A stretch of DNA of 64,000 bases from Shewanella sp. Isolate13 (GTDB taxonomy: Bacteria; Pseudomonadota; Gammaproteobacteria; Enterobacterales; Shewanellaceae): positions 125,234 through 189,233 of the forward strand of contig NZ_JAKEVD010000007.1 of NCBI RefSeq assembly GCF_022398325.1, given 5' to 3'. Of the stretch, positions 33,904-42,029 are shown piece after piece. Position numbers and translations under genes: made by a program. Each line of letters begins with the position of its first letter. Positions within the stretch are counted from its first letter, which is position 1. The notes under the pieces are model-generated. The model ran no database searches and had not been told where the DNA came from. It worked only from the letters and a program-made list of their open reading frames with translations.

Positions 33904-35606
33904 GACTTTTCTCTCCCTCTTGAACCTCTTCTATTATTTACTTTCATTGTGGATTCAGCTGGAGTGTTTTTCGGAATAAAACCCTTAGCGATTACTTCAA
34001 GTTTTGAATAAGGCCAGAGCAGCCAATATGCGGCATTCCAGCCTGAAATGTTCAGAATTCCTGTTACTCCTTCATTATCAGCCAAGGGGAGCTGCATTAT
34101 CTGTTCTGTTCTGACGACAGGCTCTTCAGATTGTTGGAGAGTCCTACTTTTATTGCCCTCATGATCAAATGATTCTGTGTATCTTTTCACTACTCGATTA
34201 CCAATATTTTTTGATAACCGACTTGCTGAGTCTGCTGAGTTTGTTCTCAGTGTTATGGAATTAGAAAATAGACTAATTAATGTTTCGGCATCTTTATCGC
34301 CATATGTTGAATATATTTGGCTGATATTTTGTGTGCCAGCGATTGTTCTAGCTCCCTTGCTTCTGCCTAATGATAGCCATTTGACGATACTTATAGTTTT
34401 AGGAAGATCGGCTAATTCGTCTATAACTAACCAAATAGGTTTTTCCGTGTCCTCCTTGCTAAGCAGCTCATCTGTTAAGAGGCTGATTGCGGCAGCACAT
34501 AGAGGGGATGATATGTGGGAATACTGAGCAATGTTAGGGAAAATAATTTGGCGATTTCCATAGTCGCCTACCAGCCATTTTTTTATTGAAAACTTAAATT
34601 TTGACTCATTAGCCCAGTGTTGGGCTACTGTTCTAATCCAGCTTAATTGTGTTGTGAGTACAGTCATGAATCCTTGTGTTGTTTTACTATCCCTCTCAAT
34701 AAATTTGTCGGCTTCAGGATAATGTTTAAAGAGGTTTGTTTTTAAGTGACTTGTTTCTTGTGCTAATTGGAGTTGTATATCTGTCCAGCCCCAGCTTTTT
34801 TCTGTCTTCATTAGGGTTACTAATATGCCAACAAAAATAATCCTGGCTCCATCTGTCCAGTATTTGTCACCACTAGTCTCATGTATAAAAGCCTCTGCGA
34901 CTCTTTGAGCTGCTTCGATGGTGCCAATGTCCGCACTAATATCCCAGTAGATAGAGCGCTGATCCAACGGATTAATTAGCACAGCACTGCTTTCAAAGAA
35001 GAGTTGTGTATATTCTTGTTTGGCATCATAAATAAGAGCATTAGTATTTTTAGATTTGAGCTGTTGAACTAATGGCTTAATTATCGTGCTTTTACCTGAA
35101 CCTTGAGCACCGACGACAAAAATATTTCCGCTTTCTAACTGCTCTGGGAGTTTTATGTGGTTGTGAATCTTTAAGGGGGAGTTTGACTTTCCTTTCATGC
35201 GTCGAAAGCATTTTTTAGCATGTTTATATGCCTCATAACCGACATAAAGTTGAGGGCCTTCTACATGATTAGCACGGTCAACCCCACCATCAACATAGAA
35301 TAGAGATATTGTTAGCTCTTTAGTTAAGTAGGCACTAACGATGAGAGGCGCTAGCAGGTGATAAATAAAATCATCAAGCCAGTTATTTTTTTTGAGGTAA
35401 TGGATATAGGCTGTTAATGTGGTTGAATCTTGGCTGAAAGTATCATAAAAAATATTTACTAGTACTCTTCTGTGAGCCTCGAAGCTAGGCCATGGCGTTA
35501 CAAACTGCCATGTATACATAGTAAAATAATATGAAAGCAACAGAGTGACAATAATTGTTAAAAATACAATTAAGCCCCATCTTTGATATCGGCCAGGTAA
35601 AGTCAT
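33897..35606 (-). CDS. Type IV coupling protein (TrwB/TraD-like ATPase)
   Basis: This 569-residue protein has N-terminal transmembrane helices (LIVFLTIIVTLLLSYYF at about residues 12-28), Walker A VGAQGSGKST (about 164-173) and Walker B PIWLVIDELADLP (about 384-396). It links the relaxase-DNA complex to a secretion channel. The N-terminus overlaps the preceding small gene by four bases and the C-terminus overlaps the relaxase gene, so the three form one operon. Because it is present, the island brings its own coupling protein to a helper channel. Confidence 0.92.
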   Translation of the reverse strand: MTLPGRYQRWGLIVFLTIIVTLLLSYYFTMYTWQFVTPWPSFEAHRRVLVNIFYDTFSQDSTTLTAYIHYLKKNNWLDDFIYHLLAPLIVSAYLTKELTISLFYVDGGVDRANHVEGPQLYVGYEAYKHAKKCFRRMKGKSNSPLKIHNHIKLPEQLESGNIFVVGAQGSGKSTIIKPLVQQLKSKNTNALIYDAKQEYTQLFFESSAVLINPLDQRSIYWDISADIGTIEAAQRVAEAFIHETSGDKYWTDGARIIFVGILVTLMKTEKSWGWTDIQLQLAQETSHLKTNLFKHYPEADKFIERDSKTTQGFMTVLTTQLSWIRTVAQHWANESKFKFSIKKWLVGDYGNRQIIFPNIAQYSHISSPLCAAAISLLTDELLSKEDTEKPIWLVIDELADLPKTISIVKWLSLGRSKGARTIAGTQNISQIYSTYGDKDAETLISLFSNSITLRTNSADSASRLSKNIGNRVVKRYTESFDHEGNKSRTLQQSEEPVVRTEQIMQLPLADNEGVTGILNISGWNAAYWLLWPYSKLEVIAKGFIPKNTPAESTMKVNNRRGSRGREKSC

Positions 35607-35899
35607 TGTACACCTCCATTCAAGCGTGTGGTTAGTTCATCGAGCGCTTCTTTTCGCTCTATAGGATTCAAGCCCTGGACAGCACAGCAAACCTCAAAGG
35701 ACTGCCTTAATAGATTACTTTCTAGCTGCTTTAGATCGCTTTTTAATTGGTTTGAATTGTTATAGGCTGACCAAGACTCTCGTAGCACATTTGCTAAATT
35801 TGAGCCGATTCTTTCAGCTTCCTGTTCGATTTTTAGATAATCTGAAATTGAGAACCTGACTGTGATAGCTTTTTGTTGTTGATTTTGAAATCGTTTCAT
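35603..35899 (-). CDS. Ribbon-helix-helix type relaxosome accessory protein (TrwA/MobC-like)
   Basis: The protein is 98 residues from ATG 35899, which has AGAGGT six bases upstream; a longer frame from 35929 has no ribosome site. The N-terminal strand AITVRFSISDYLKIEQEAERIG (about residues 10-31) is a ribbon-helix-helix, and the rest is helical. It probably binds oriT and represses its own operon. The palindrome TGATTTCA-T-TGAAATCA lies 13 bases upstream of the start. Only the fold and context support the assignment. Confidence 0.75.
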   Translation of the reverse strand: MKRFQNQQQKAITVRFSISDYLKIEQEAERIGSNLANVLRESWSAYNNSNQLKSDLKQLESNLLRQSFEVCCAVQGLNPIERKEALDELTTRLNGGVQ

Positions 35900-35911
35900 T
35901 TTTACCTCTTG

Positions 35912-35992
35912 TGATTTCATTGAAATCATATGTAAAAGAAGGGGGTGGAGTTATTTCCTCTGTTTGCTGCAACAGTATTGAAATCACTTCAA
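35912..35992. promoter_or_regulatory. TGAAATCA repeats: operator/oriT region of the mobilization operon
   Basis: The perfect palindrome TGATTTCA-T-TGAAATCA (35912-35928) is followed by TTGAA-ATCAC-TTCAA (35978-35992). A third copy of the half-site TTGAAATC occurs at about 35885 inside the accessory gene. Repeated half-sites near the relaxosome gene start are typical of autoregulation and of oriT. Confidence 0.5.
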
Positions 35993-36029
35993 AGCATTCG
36001 TACTTTTGGGTCTCAAGGCTATTGCTAGG

Positions 36030-36062
36030 CAGACCTGCACCATCGAAGATGCGTGGGGTCTG
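36030..36062. repeat. Imperfect hairpin in the gap before alpA, possible oriT element
   Basis: CAGACC..CATC-GAA-GATG..GGTCTG forms a 33-base stem-loop with a mismatched centre. It lies between the mobilization operon start and the alpA stop codon, where the MobF transfer origin would be expected. The nick site is not identified. Confidence 0.35.
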
Positions 36063-36066
36063 AATG

Positions 36067-36249
36067 TCACCCCTGATTTTGGTTAGTTAGCCATTCCTCG
36101 ATCGTTTTTCTTCTCCAGCCCACTAATCTCGGACCTAACTGCATTGGTTGAGGGATTTTCCCCTGTTGTCGCCAGCGCCATAATGTACAGAGGCTAACTC
36201 CAAGCTCTTGTGCTAATTGATTCGGCCTAACTATCTGATTACTATTCAT
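36067..36249 (-). CDS. AlpA-like excisionase/regulator
   Basis: This 60-residue protein has a MerR-like helix-turn-helix (QLAQELGVSLCTLWRWRQQGKIP, about residues 11-33) and WRRKTIEEWL at the end, the pattern of AlpA/phage-regulator proteins that activate island integrases or act as excisionase. The start is ATG 36249 with AAGGAA upstream; five further codons upstream lack a site. It is divergent from the 434-residue gene, and the two starts share an inverted repeat. Confidence 0.82.
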   Translation of the reverse strand: MNSNQIVRPNQLAQELGVSLCTLWRWRQQGKIPQPMQLGPRLVGWRRKTIEEWLTNQNQG

Positions 36250-36257
36250 TTGGTGTT

Positions 36258-36290
36258 CCTTCATGAAATTTCAGTTAATGTTCATGAAGG
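36258..36290. promoter_or_regulatory. Inverted repeat at the divergent starts of alpA and the unknown gene
   Basis: CCTTCATGAA (36258-36267) and TTCATGAAGG (36281-36290) are perfect complements with a 13-base gap. Each arm carries an AAGG next to ATGs, giving the ribosome site for alpA on one strand and a similar one on the other. A shared operator at the start codons is likely. Confidence 0.5.
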
Positions 36291-37567
36291 AGTATATTGA
36301 GATCGATTTTTCAGCACATAACCAAACTGGGACACTTTTTATGATTAATGAAAAATTAGATACTTTAAGTGGAATTCATTATCCCGAAGATTATAAGAAT
36401 GCGTTGATGATGCTGAGAAAAGCCGCGAGGAATAATGATATAGCCTGTACAGAAAAGGAGGTTGTTGCAGGGAGGAAAGGATTCTGGACATTTCTTAGAC
36501 CAATAAAGTTCGTTCTTCCCAATGTGATAAAAACAGATACTGGATTCACTGTTGAGTATGATATTTCTTTTGCGGATAACTTAGGTGTTTATATCTCAGA
36601 CTGTTGTTCTGGTGATGTAGAAGTAGCTATAAATAGAATCGATCAGATCACTAGAAGTGTTTCTAATGAGGTTGTCTCTACAGGGAAATATGAATTGCTG
36701 CTTGATTTACAACAAATGGGAAAATTTTTAAGAGATGTAAGTATTGTTGTAACCAAGTATAAAATAAGAGCCGATAGAGACGAATGCCAAGACTCTCAAT
36801 CCAGTACACGCTTTTCATATAGAGTTGCCTGTATGCTTTGTGCTCAACCAATAGTCTCGCCTGGGCATAATCGTTGCTTACAACATACGAGGTCTAGACC
36901 TGTTGAGAAGTTGGACAAAGCGGAAGCGGATAATCGTGATAATTCAATTAGGAGAATGCAAAGGATAGTAATCAACTCATATATCAACCTTAAGTTATAT
37001 ACTAAGTACATCCCTAGTATTAATGACTTAGAAATTGAGGGGATGTCTAACGAAGAGCTGATGAAGGAACTTGCTCCTCTTATAAAAAAACAAAGTATTT
37101 CTCGTAACAAAGCCTCTGATGAAAGATGTGAATTATTGGAAGGTTGGTCGAGACGCCAAAGTATCCAGCAATGCTTTAGGCGGGAGGTTAAGCTCATTGA
37201 GGAGTGTCTCGAGATAGTAATTTCTGCGGGAGAACTAACTCTTGCCGATTTGGAGCTTTATTTCGGTTCTATTATCAAGACTGTTAGGAGTTTTGAACAT
37301 ACTAGAGCATTGTTAACCGAAGATAAAAACTCATCTTTTTATTTTGATTTATCTCTAACTAGCATTGAAAACGCTGCACGTATCGTTCAAGGTCGTGTGA
37401 AAATTGATTGCAATCTGTCGAAAAAAGAGTTGCAGTTGGTGACATACACTTTAATTAGAGAGGCTCAATTTTGCTTGATTAGAAAAGCATCCACAGTGAA
37501 GAATTTACCAGTAATTGAGAGTTGGCATACAAAGTATTTGGCTATGAGTTTAAAATTTGATTACTAA
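36263..37567 (+). CDS. Unknown 434-residue island protein
   Basis: I do not recognise the family. A central cluster CMLCAQPIVSPGHNRCLQH (about residues 191-209) could bind zinc (C-x2-C-x9-H-x2-C type spacing). The remainder is helical, charged and free of membrane segments. Several in-frame ATG codons (36263, 36278, 36284) are possible starts. It ends overlapping the integrase gene convergently by four bases. Position next to alpA and the integrase suggests a role in island maintenance, excision or replication; this is inference. Confidence 0.6.
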   Translation: MKFQLMFMKEYIEIDFSAHNQTGTLFMINEKLDTLSGIHYPEDYKNALMMLRKAARNNDIACTEKEVVAGRKGFWTFLRPIKFVLPNVIKTDTGFTVEYDISFADNLGVYISDCCSGDVEVAINRIDQITRSVSNEVVSTGKYELLLDLQQMGKFLRDVSIVVTKYKIRADRDECQDSQSSTRFSYRVACMLCAQPIVSPGHNRCLQHTRSRPVEKLDKAEADNRDNSIRRMQRIVINSYINLKLYTKYIPSINDLEIEGMSNEELMKELAPLIKKQSISRNKASDERCELLEGWSRRQSIQQCFRREVKLIEECLEIVISAGELTLADLELYFGSIIKTVRSFEHTRALLTEDKNSSFYFDLSLTSIENAARIVQGRVKIDCNLSKKELQLVTYTLIREAQFCLIRKASTVKNLPVIESWHTKYLAMSLKFDY

Positions 37568-38811
37568 ATAATATTGCGGTCATGGTTTAAAGATTCTATG
37601 ATTTTTTTTGCAAGTATATCTAGAGCCTCTTTTCTCTCGTCAAAGTAATCATAGCGATCATAAATTCCTTCAACACCACGAAGTTTGTGGTTTAAGCACC
37701 TTTCTGCAATGTGTGAGGGGACTGAGAGCTCCGCTAGTAAGCTTCTACAAGTCCTTCGTAAGTCGTGTATAACAAAGTGCTCTACGCCAGCTTGCTGTAG
37801 CTTGTTTGTAAGTGGGCTTTTATTTGAATCGACTTTCATTCCAAACAGTTTAGCTAAAGCGTGGTTTAAAGTGTCATGCGAAATGTAAGCTCTTTTTTTA
37901 CTTGCTCTTCGTGCAGGGAACAGATAGTCAGATTCACAAGAGCGTACTTTTAACTCTTCGAAATAGGGGAGGAGCTTTACTGGAATAGGAATTTTTATCT
38001 CTACACCCGTTTTTGTTCTGTTTTTATCCAAGGTCCAAATGAGGTTGTCAAAATCAAACTCTTTCCACTGGGCAGCTATTAGCTCACCTTTTCTAACTCC
38101 TAAGCATATTAGTAACAAGCAGGCTATATAATTTTCTCGTGTAAATTGTTGGCTGTTTTCTGAGAAAACGTTAAAAACGGATCTTACTTCGTTGAATGAT
38201 AAGGCGCGAACACGTGACTTTTCAGTTCCACCTGCATCTTTGTTTGTGAATGCTAAAGCTACATTGAAATCAATAAGCCCTAGTTTTATTGCGTGGTTAA
38301 AAATTTGTTTGCAGTAGACAAGCGCATCGTTGGCGATTGATGGTCGCCCACTATTATCGATGTCTCGTATTATGCCCAATATGTCTCTTGGGTTAACTCT
38401 CCCTACTGGCAAGTCACCAATCTTTGGAGAGATATCTTTTCTGTAGACTCTTTCTGGGATCTGCGGGTTCTCTAGCCTCTTATTGCAACCTTCTAACCAA
38501 TCTAGAGCAATATCGTTAACCGTGTTTAGATTTACTAATGAGGAGCGTTTCTTTTCTGCTATTGGATCTAAACCTTCATTCACTTGTGCTCTAACAATAG
38601 CAGCTTCAAGTTTTGCATTTGCTAGGCTTAAGCCTTCAGGAGGCTTACCGTAGCGACCGATTGTAATTTCACGTCTTTTATTATTGATCGTATAACGGAC
38701 AATCCAGAAACCTGTCCCTTCTGGAGTGACTCGAAAATACAGCCCCCTATCAACGTTGAACTTGCCAACAGTGCCTTCTCTAAGTTTGGATTTTAGTTGA
38801 GCGTCATTCAT
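37564..38811 (-). CDS. int: Tyrosine recombinase integrase (P4/yicC-targeting type)
   Basis: This 415-residue integrase has an N-terminal arm-binding domain of the DUF4102 type (GFWIVRYTINNKRREITIGRYGKP) and a C-terminal catalytic domain. Catalytic residues are Arg in LGVRKGELIAAQW, His and Arg in HDLRRTCRSLL, and Tyr near the end in IYDRYDYFDER. Length and arrangement match P4-like island integrases. It lies immediately inside the yicC-side attachment repeat and is oriented away from yicC. A hairpin terminator separates it from yicC transcription. Confidence 0.93.
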   Translation of the reverse strand: MNDAQLKSKLREGTVGKFNVDRGLYFRVTPEGTGFWIVRYTINNKRREITIGRYGKPPEGLSLANAKLEAAIVRAQVNEGLDPIAEKKRSSLVNLNTVNDIALDWLEGCNKRLENPQIPERVYRKDISPKIGDLPVGRVNPRDILGIIRDIDNSGRPSIANDALVYCKQIFNHAIKLGLIDFNVALAFTNKDAGGTEKSRVRALSFNEVRSVFNVFSENSQQFTRENYIACLLLICLGVRKGELIAAQWKEFDFDNLIWTLDKNRTKTGVEIKIPIPVKLLPYFEELKVRSCESDYLFPARRASKKRAYISHDTLNHALAKLFGMKVDSNKSPLTNKLQQAGVEHFVIHDLRRTCRSLLAELSVPSHIAERCLNHKLRGVEGIYDRYDYFDERKEALDILAKKIIESLNHDRNII

Positions 38812-38828
38812 AAGGAAGATACAAAAAA

Positions 38829-38889
38829 GGTGACAGATTTCTATATCCTACATGATTATAGAAAATCTGCCACCTTATCTGTCACCATT
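38829..38889 (-). terminator. Long hairpin between yicC and int: replacement terminator, with arm-type motifs
   Basis: GGTGACAGATTTCTATA and TATAGAAAATCTGCCACC pair almost perfectly over 17 bp (38829-38874). On the minus strand the stem is followed by TTTTTTG, so transcription leaving yicC would stop before int. Two further relations are visible: the ends read GGTGACAG/CTGCCACC, and TGTCACCATT recurs at 38880-38889, matching the motif near attL, so integrase may bind here. Confidence 0.75.
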
Positions 38890-38992
38890 AAAATGCACTT
38901 GAAGAAGATGTTGTGAAATTTTACTATATTTCACCTCTGCTTATCTGGTTGTTTCTAATGGTTTTTAATGCTTTGCCTTATCTCGATAAACA

Positions 38993-39013
38993 TTACTCTA
39001 CGTTCTGGATCTG
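38993..39013. repeat. attR: right 21-bp direct repeat at the yicC 3' end
   Basis: TTACTC-T-ACGTTCTGGATCTG differs from attL at a single silent position. On the minus strand it reads QIQNVE then stop, so insertion leaves YicC unchanged. Confidence 0.9.
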
Positions 39014-39856
39014 CTCGCGCATTTGCTCAATCAATACTTTAAGCTCTACCGCTGCGGCAGTCACTTCGGCGCTGATTGACTTAGACGCTAGGGTGTTGGA
39101 CTCACGGTTAAACTCTTGCATCATAAAGTCTAGACGGCGGCCTTGTGCGCCACCTTTCTTTAGAATGCGGCGGGTTTCTGCTACGTGAGCGTCAAGTCGG
39201 TCCATCTCTTCGGCAACATCCATCTTCTGCGCTAGCAGTACCATTTCTTGCTCCATACGAGCAGGGTCAAGTTCACCGGTGATTTCAGCTAAACGGTTAG
39301 TTAGCTTGTCACGTTGCCATTGCATCACTTGTGGCATGTGCTCACGCACGATAGCAACTTGCTCAACGATTTGGTCAAGACGGGTTTGCAGCATGGTGTT
39401 GATTGCATCACCTTCACGGCCACGGGCTTCGATAAATTGATCGATTGCTGAATCAAAAGCGACTAACAACTCTTTGCCTAATGCGTCCATGTCTTGCTCT
39501 GAGCCTGACATCACACCTGGCCAGCGTAGTACGTCAACCACGTTAAGCTCGCCTTGGCCGGCTTCATTTTTAACCCAGTTAGCCGCATTGATAATTTGCT
39601 TAGCTAGATCTTGGTTTAGTTGCAGTTCGCTGTCGTTCTTTTCGTTTAGGTCGTAACGAAGGTTTACTTCGATTTTACCGCGGTTTAAGCGTTTACGTAG
39701 ACGATCTCTAAGAACAGGCTCCAAGCTGCGGAAATGTTCTGGTAGGCGCAGGTAGGTTTCTAGGTAGCGCTGGTTTACTGAACGGATTTCCCAAGAGGCG
39801 GTGCCCCAATCTGCTTTGTGCTCAATACGAGCGTAGGCTGTCATGCTTTGGATCAT
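38993..39856 (-). CDS. yicC: YicC family protein (endoribonuclease), target of the island
   Basis: This 287-residue protein has the same length as E. coli YicC, starting MIQSMTAYAR and ending LIEQMREQIQNVE. It is thought to be an endoribonuclease of the YicC/YloC type. The ORF extends 30 codons upstream of ATG 39856 but the family starts here. The last seven codons are supplied by the attachment repeat, so the reading frame is regenerated rather than broken. Its transcription now ends at the island-borne hairpin. Confidence 0.93.
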   Translation of the reverse strand: MIQSMTAYARIEHKADWGTASWEIRSVNQRYLETYLRLPEHFRSLEPVLRDRLRKRLNRGKIEVNLRYDLNEKNDSELQLNQDLAKQIINAANWVKNEAGQGELNVVDVLRWPGVMSGSEQDMDALGKELLVAFDSAIDQFIEARGREGDAINTMLQTRLDQIVEQVAIVREHMPQVMQWQRDKLTNRLAEITGELDPARMEQEMVLLAQKMDVAEEMDRLDAHVAETRRILKKGGAQGRRLDFMMQEFNRESNTLASKSISAEVTAAAVELKVLIEQMREQIQNVE

Positions 39857-40128
39857 TGATGATTTCCAGTGTGATTCGTCTAAGTGAATTGTGATTATAT
39901 ACCCAAACAAAATGAAGGTGCAGGCTTTAGTGGTAATTTTGCTCAAGCGGCGGTGATTACAAGGTGCTGTTTTAGGCTTTTAGTTATTGATTGTTGTTAT
40001 TGCGAGCTTATGGACAAAATCAGAAGGCTGTTTTCTACTGAGTTTACGGATTCAGATAGCATAGTGGCGCACATATCCCTATAATATGCAGCCAAATTAC
40101 CCCATGCCCTTAAATACAGGAATTCATC

Positions 40129-40842
40129 ATGCGCCCAAGCAACAGAACTCCAGCACAGTCTCGCCCTGTGACTATTACTCGCCAGTTTACTGCTCATGCC
40201 GAAGGTTCGGTTTTAGTAGAATTTGGTGACACCAAAGTACTGTGTACCGCTAGTTTTGAAGAAGGCGTACCGCGTTTCCTTAAAGGCCAAGGCCAAGGTT
40301 GGGTAACAGCTGAATATGGCATGTTGCCACGTTCTACTCATAGCCGTATGCAGCGTGAAGCCGCTCGCGGTAAGCAGTCTGGTCGTACTCAAGAAATCCA
40401 ACGTCTAATCGGCCGTTCACTGCGCGCTGCGGTAGATATGAAGCTACTAGGCGAAAATACCATTGTTATCGATTGTGACGTGATCCAAGCTGATGGTGGT
40501 ACTCGTACCGCTGCGATTACTGGCGCATGTGTTGCGTTAGTTGACGCGCTAAACTGGGCTCGTGGTAAAGGTATTTTAAAGACTAACCCACTTAAGTTCC
40601 TAATTGCTGCGGTAAGTGTTGGTATTTATAAAGGCGAGCCAATCTGCGATTTAGAGTACATCGAAGACAGTGCTGCTGAAACCGATATGAACGTGGTAAT
40701 GACTGAAACCGGTAAGATCATTGAGATCCAAGGTACTGCAGAAGGTGAGCCATTTAGCCATGAAGAGCTAATGAGCTTACTTGAGTTAGCTAAGCACGGT
40801 ATTCGTGAAATCGTCGATACACAGAAAGCGGCGTTAAGCTAA
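40129..40842 (+). CDS. rph: Ribonuclease PH
   Basis: This 237-residue phosphorolytic 3'-5' exoribonuclease trims tRNA 3' ends. Recognisable blocks are [49 protein letters not shown] (about residues 64-82), [18 protein letters not shown] and the acidic [15 protein letters not shown]. Length is normal (238 in E. coli) and the catalytic region is intact, unlike the E. coli K-12 frameshift. It is divergent from yicC and followed by pyrE, the usual order. Confidence 0.95.
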   Translation: MRPSNRTPAQSRPVTITRQFTAHAEGSVLVEFGDTKVLCTASFEEGVPRFLKGQGQGWVTAEYGMLPRSTHSRMQREAARGKQSGRTQEIQRLIGRSLRAAVDMKLLGENTIVIDCDVIQADGGTRTAAITGACVALVDALNWARGKGILKTNPLKFLIAAVSVGIYKGEPICDLEYIEDSAAETDMNVVMTETGKIIEIQGTAEGEPFSHEELMSLLELAKHGIREIVDTQKAALS

Positions 40843-40859
40843 TTATTGTTTTTGTTATT

Positions 40860-40882
40860 AGGGCCCTACGGGGTCCTTTTTG
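40860..40882 (+). terminator. Terminator/attenuator between rph and pyrE
   Basis: AGGGCCC-TACG-GGGTCCT forms a 7-bp stem with a UACG tetraloop and is followed by TTTTTG. In E. coli the rph-pyrE gap contains the pyrimidine-sensitive attenuator, and this hairpin occupies the same place. Confidence 0.7.
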
Positions 40883-40961
40883 TAAGTGAAGTAAAATTAA
40901 AAAATACCAATAATACTAAATAGTAGATTGAGTATTACCCCTACATTTTTAAGGAGAGATT

Positions 40962-41603
40962 GTGAAAGCCTATCAACGTGAGTTTATTGAATTTGCCCTA
41001 GAGCGTCAGGTACTTCGATTTGGCGAATTTACGTTAAAGTCAGGCCGCACTAGCCCTTATTTCTTTAACGCTGGCCTGTTTAACACTGGCCGTGATTTAG
41101 CGCGTCTAGGTCGTTTCTATGCTGCGGCGCTAGTTGACTCGGGTATTGAGTATGACTTGCTATTCGGCCCTGCATACAAGGGTATTCCAATTGCAACCAC
41201 GACTGCGGTAGCACTGTGCGATCATCACGATATCGACATGCCTTACTGCTTTAACCGTAAAGAGAAGAAAGACCACGGTGAAGGTGGCAGCCTAGTAGGT
41301 AGCGAGCTACAAGGCCGTGTAATGCTAGTTGACGATGTGATCACTGCAGGTACCGCGATTCGTGAATCAATGGAAATCATTGAAGCGCACAAGGCTGCAT
41401 TGGCGGGCGTATTGATTGCTTTAGACCGTCAAGAGAAGGGCAAGGGCGAGTTGTCTGCAATTCAAGAAGTTGAGCGTGACTTTGGTTGTGACATCGTGTC
41501 TATCATCAAGCTTGAAGACTTGATCAACTACCTATCTGACAAGCCGGGTATGGAAGCGCAACTAGCATCTGTTAGTGCTTACCGCGATCACTACGGGATC
41601 TAG
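40962..41603 (+). CDS. pyrE: Orotate phosphoribosyltransferase
   Basis: This 213-residue enzyme makes orotidine monophosphate from orotate and PRPP in pyrimidine synthesis. The PRPP loop is [13 protein letters not shown] (about residues 122-134), and [16 protein letters not shown] and [11 protein letters not shown] are family blocks. The start is GTG 40962 with AAGGAGAG six bases upstream. The length equals the E. coli protein. Confidence 0.96.
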   Translation: MKAYQREFIEFALERQVLRFGEFTLKSGRTSPYFFNAGLFNTGRDLARLGRFYAAALVDSGIEYDLLFGPAYKGIPIATTTAVALCDHHDIDMPYCFNRKEKKDHGEGGSLVGSELQGRVMLVDDVITAGTAIRESMEIIEAHKAALAGVLIALDRQEKGKGELSAIQEVERDFGCDIVSIIKLEDLINYLSDKPGMEAQLASVSAYRDHYGI

Positions 41604-41642
41604 AGCTTACGGATAACGGAACGCTGCGCTTACGGAAAAGAT

Positions 41643-41684
41643 AAATGCCGCGGCTACAGTTAAATGTAATCGCGGCATTTTTTA
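41643..41684 (+). terminator. Terminator after pyrE
   Basis: AAATGCCGCG (41643-41652) pairs perfectly with CGCGGCATTT around an 18-base loop, followed by TTTTT. It is 40 bases after the pyrE stop codon. Confidence 0.85.
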
Positions 41685-41698
41685 TGATTTTTAGCTTA

Positions 41699-41964
41699 AT
41701 ACCAATCAGTACAAGAATTTGATCAACTCAGAGCGGTTTTTGGCAAACTAATTCAAGGCGAATAGCTGCAATAATGGTTATTCCCTTATAAAGCTAATCA
41801 ACGCAGAAGTAGGCAGCCAAAAACGCTCCAGAATGGCGAGTTTTAGCGATTCTGATGCTGTGTTAACGATCTTGAACGTAGAACAACTATGCTCTTCGCT
41901 CGTTGCCTTGCCTCAAAACCGCTAAACTCTCGCTGAGTGACTAAATATTTATACTGATTGGTAT
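41699..41964. mobile_element. Short inverted-repeat element (MITE-like), 266 bp
   Basis: Terminal inverted repeats ATACCAATCAGTA (41699-41711) and TACTGATTGGTAT (41952-41964) are perfect over 13 bases. The interior has no open reading frame. Elements with ATACCAATCAGTA-type ends are familiar in Shewanella and Vibrio genomes (from memory). It fills most of the pyrE-folE gap. Outside it, GATAACGGAA and TTCCGTTATC form a further outer inverted pair. Confidence 0.7.
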
Positions 41965-42029
41965 AAGGCCGAAGGCCATTCCGTTATCTGTTAACGAGCC
42001 TGCGAGTGTTCCGTTTTCGGTTTTTTACT

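Larger units (their letters stand above)
23377..39013. mobile_element. Mobilizable genomic island integrated in the 3' end of yicC (about 15.6 kb)
   Basis: Its limits are the 21-bp direct repeats at 23377-23397 and 38993-39013. The island carries a tyrosine integrase adjacent to the yicC end, an AlpA-like regulator, a ribbon-helix-helix type protein, a TrwB-like coupling protein and a MobF relaxase, but no type IV secretion genes, so it needs a helper for transfer. Cargo is a GHKL-ATPase/STAS pair, a ubiquitin-like operon and a papain-like protease unit. Base composition is visibly more AT-rich than the flanks. yicC is a known target of mobilizable islands in Vibrio and Shewanella relatives (MGIVflInd1 type). 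This one differs from what I remember of those by having its own relaxase and coupling protein. Confidence 0.92.
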
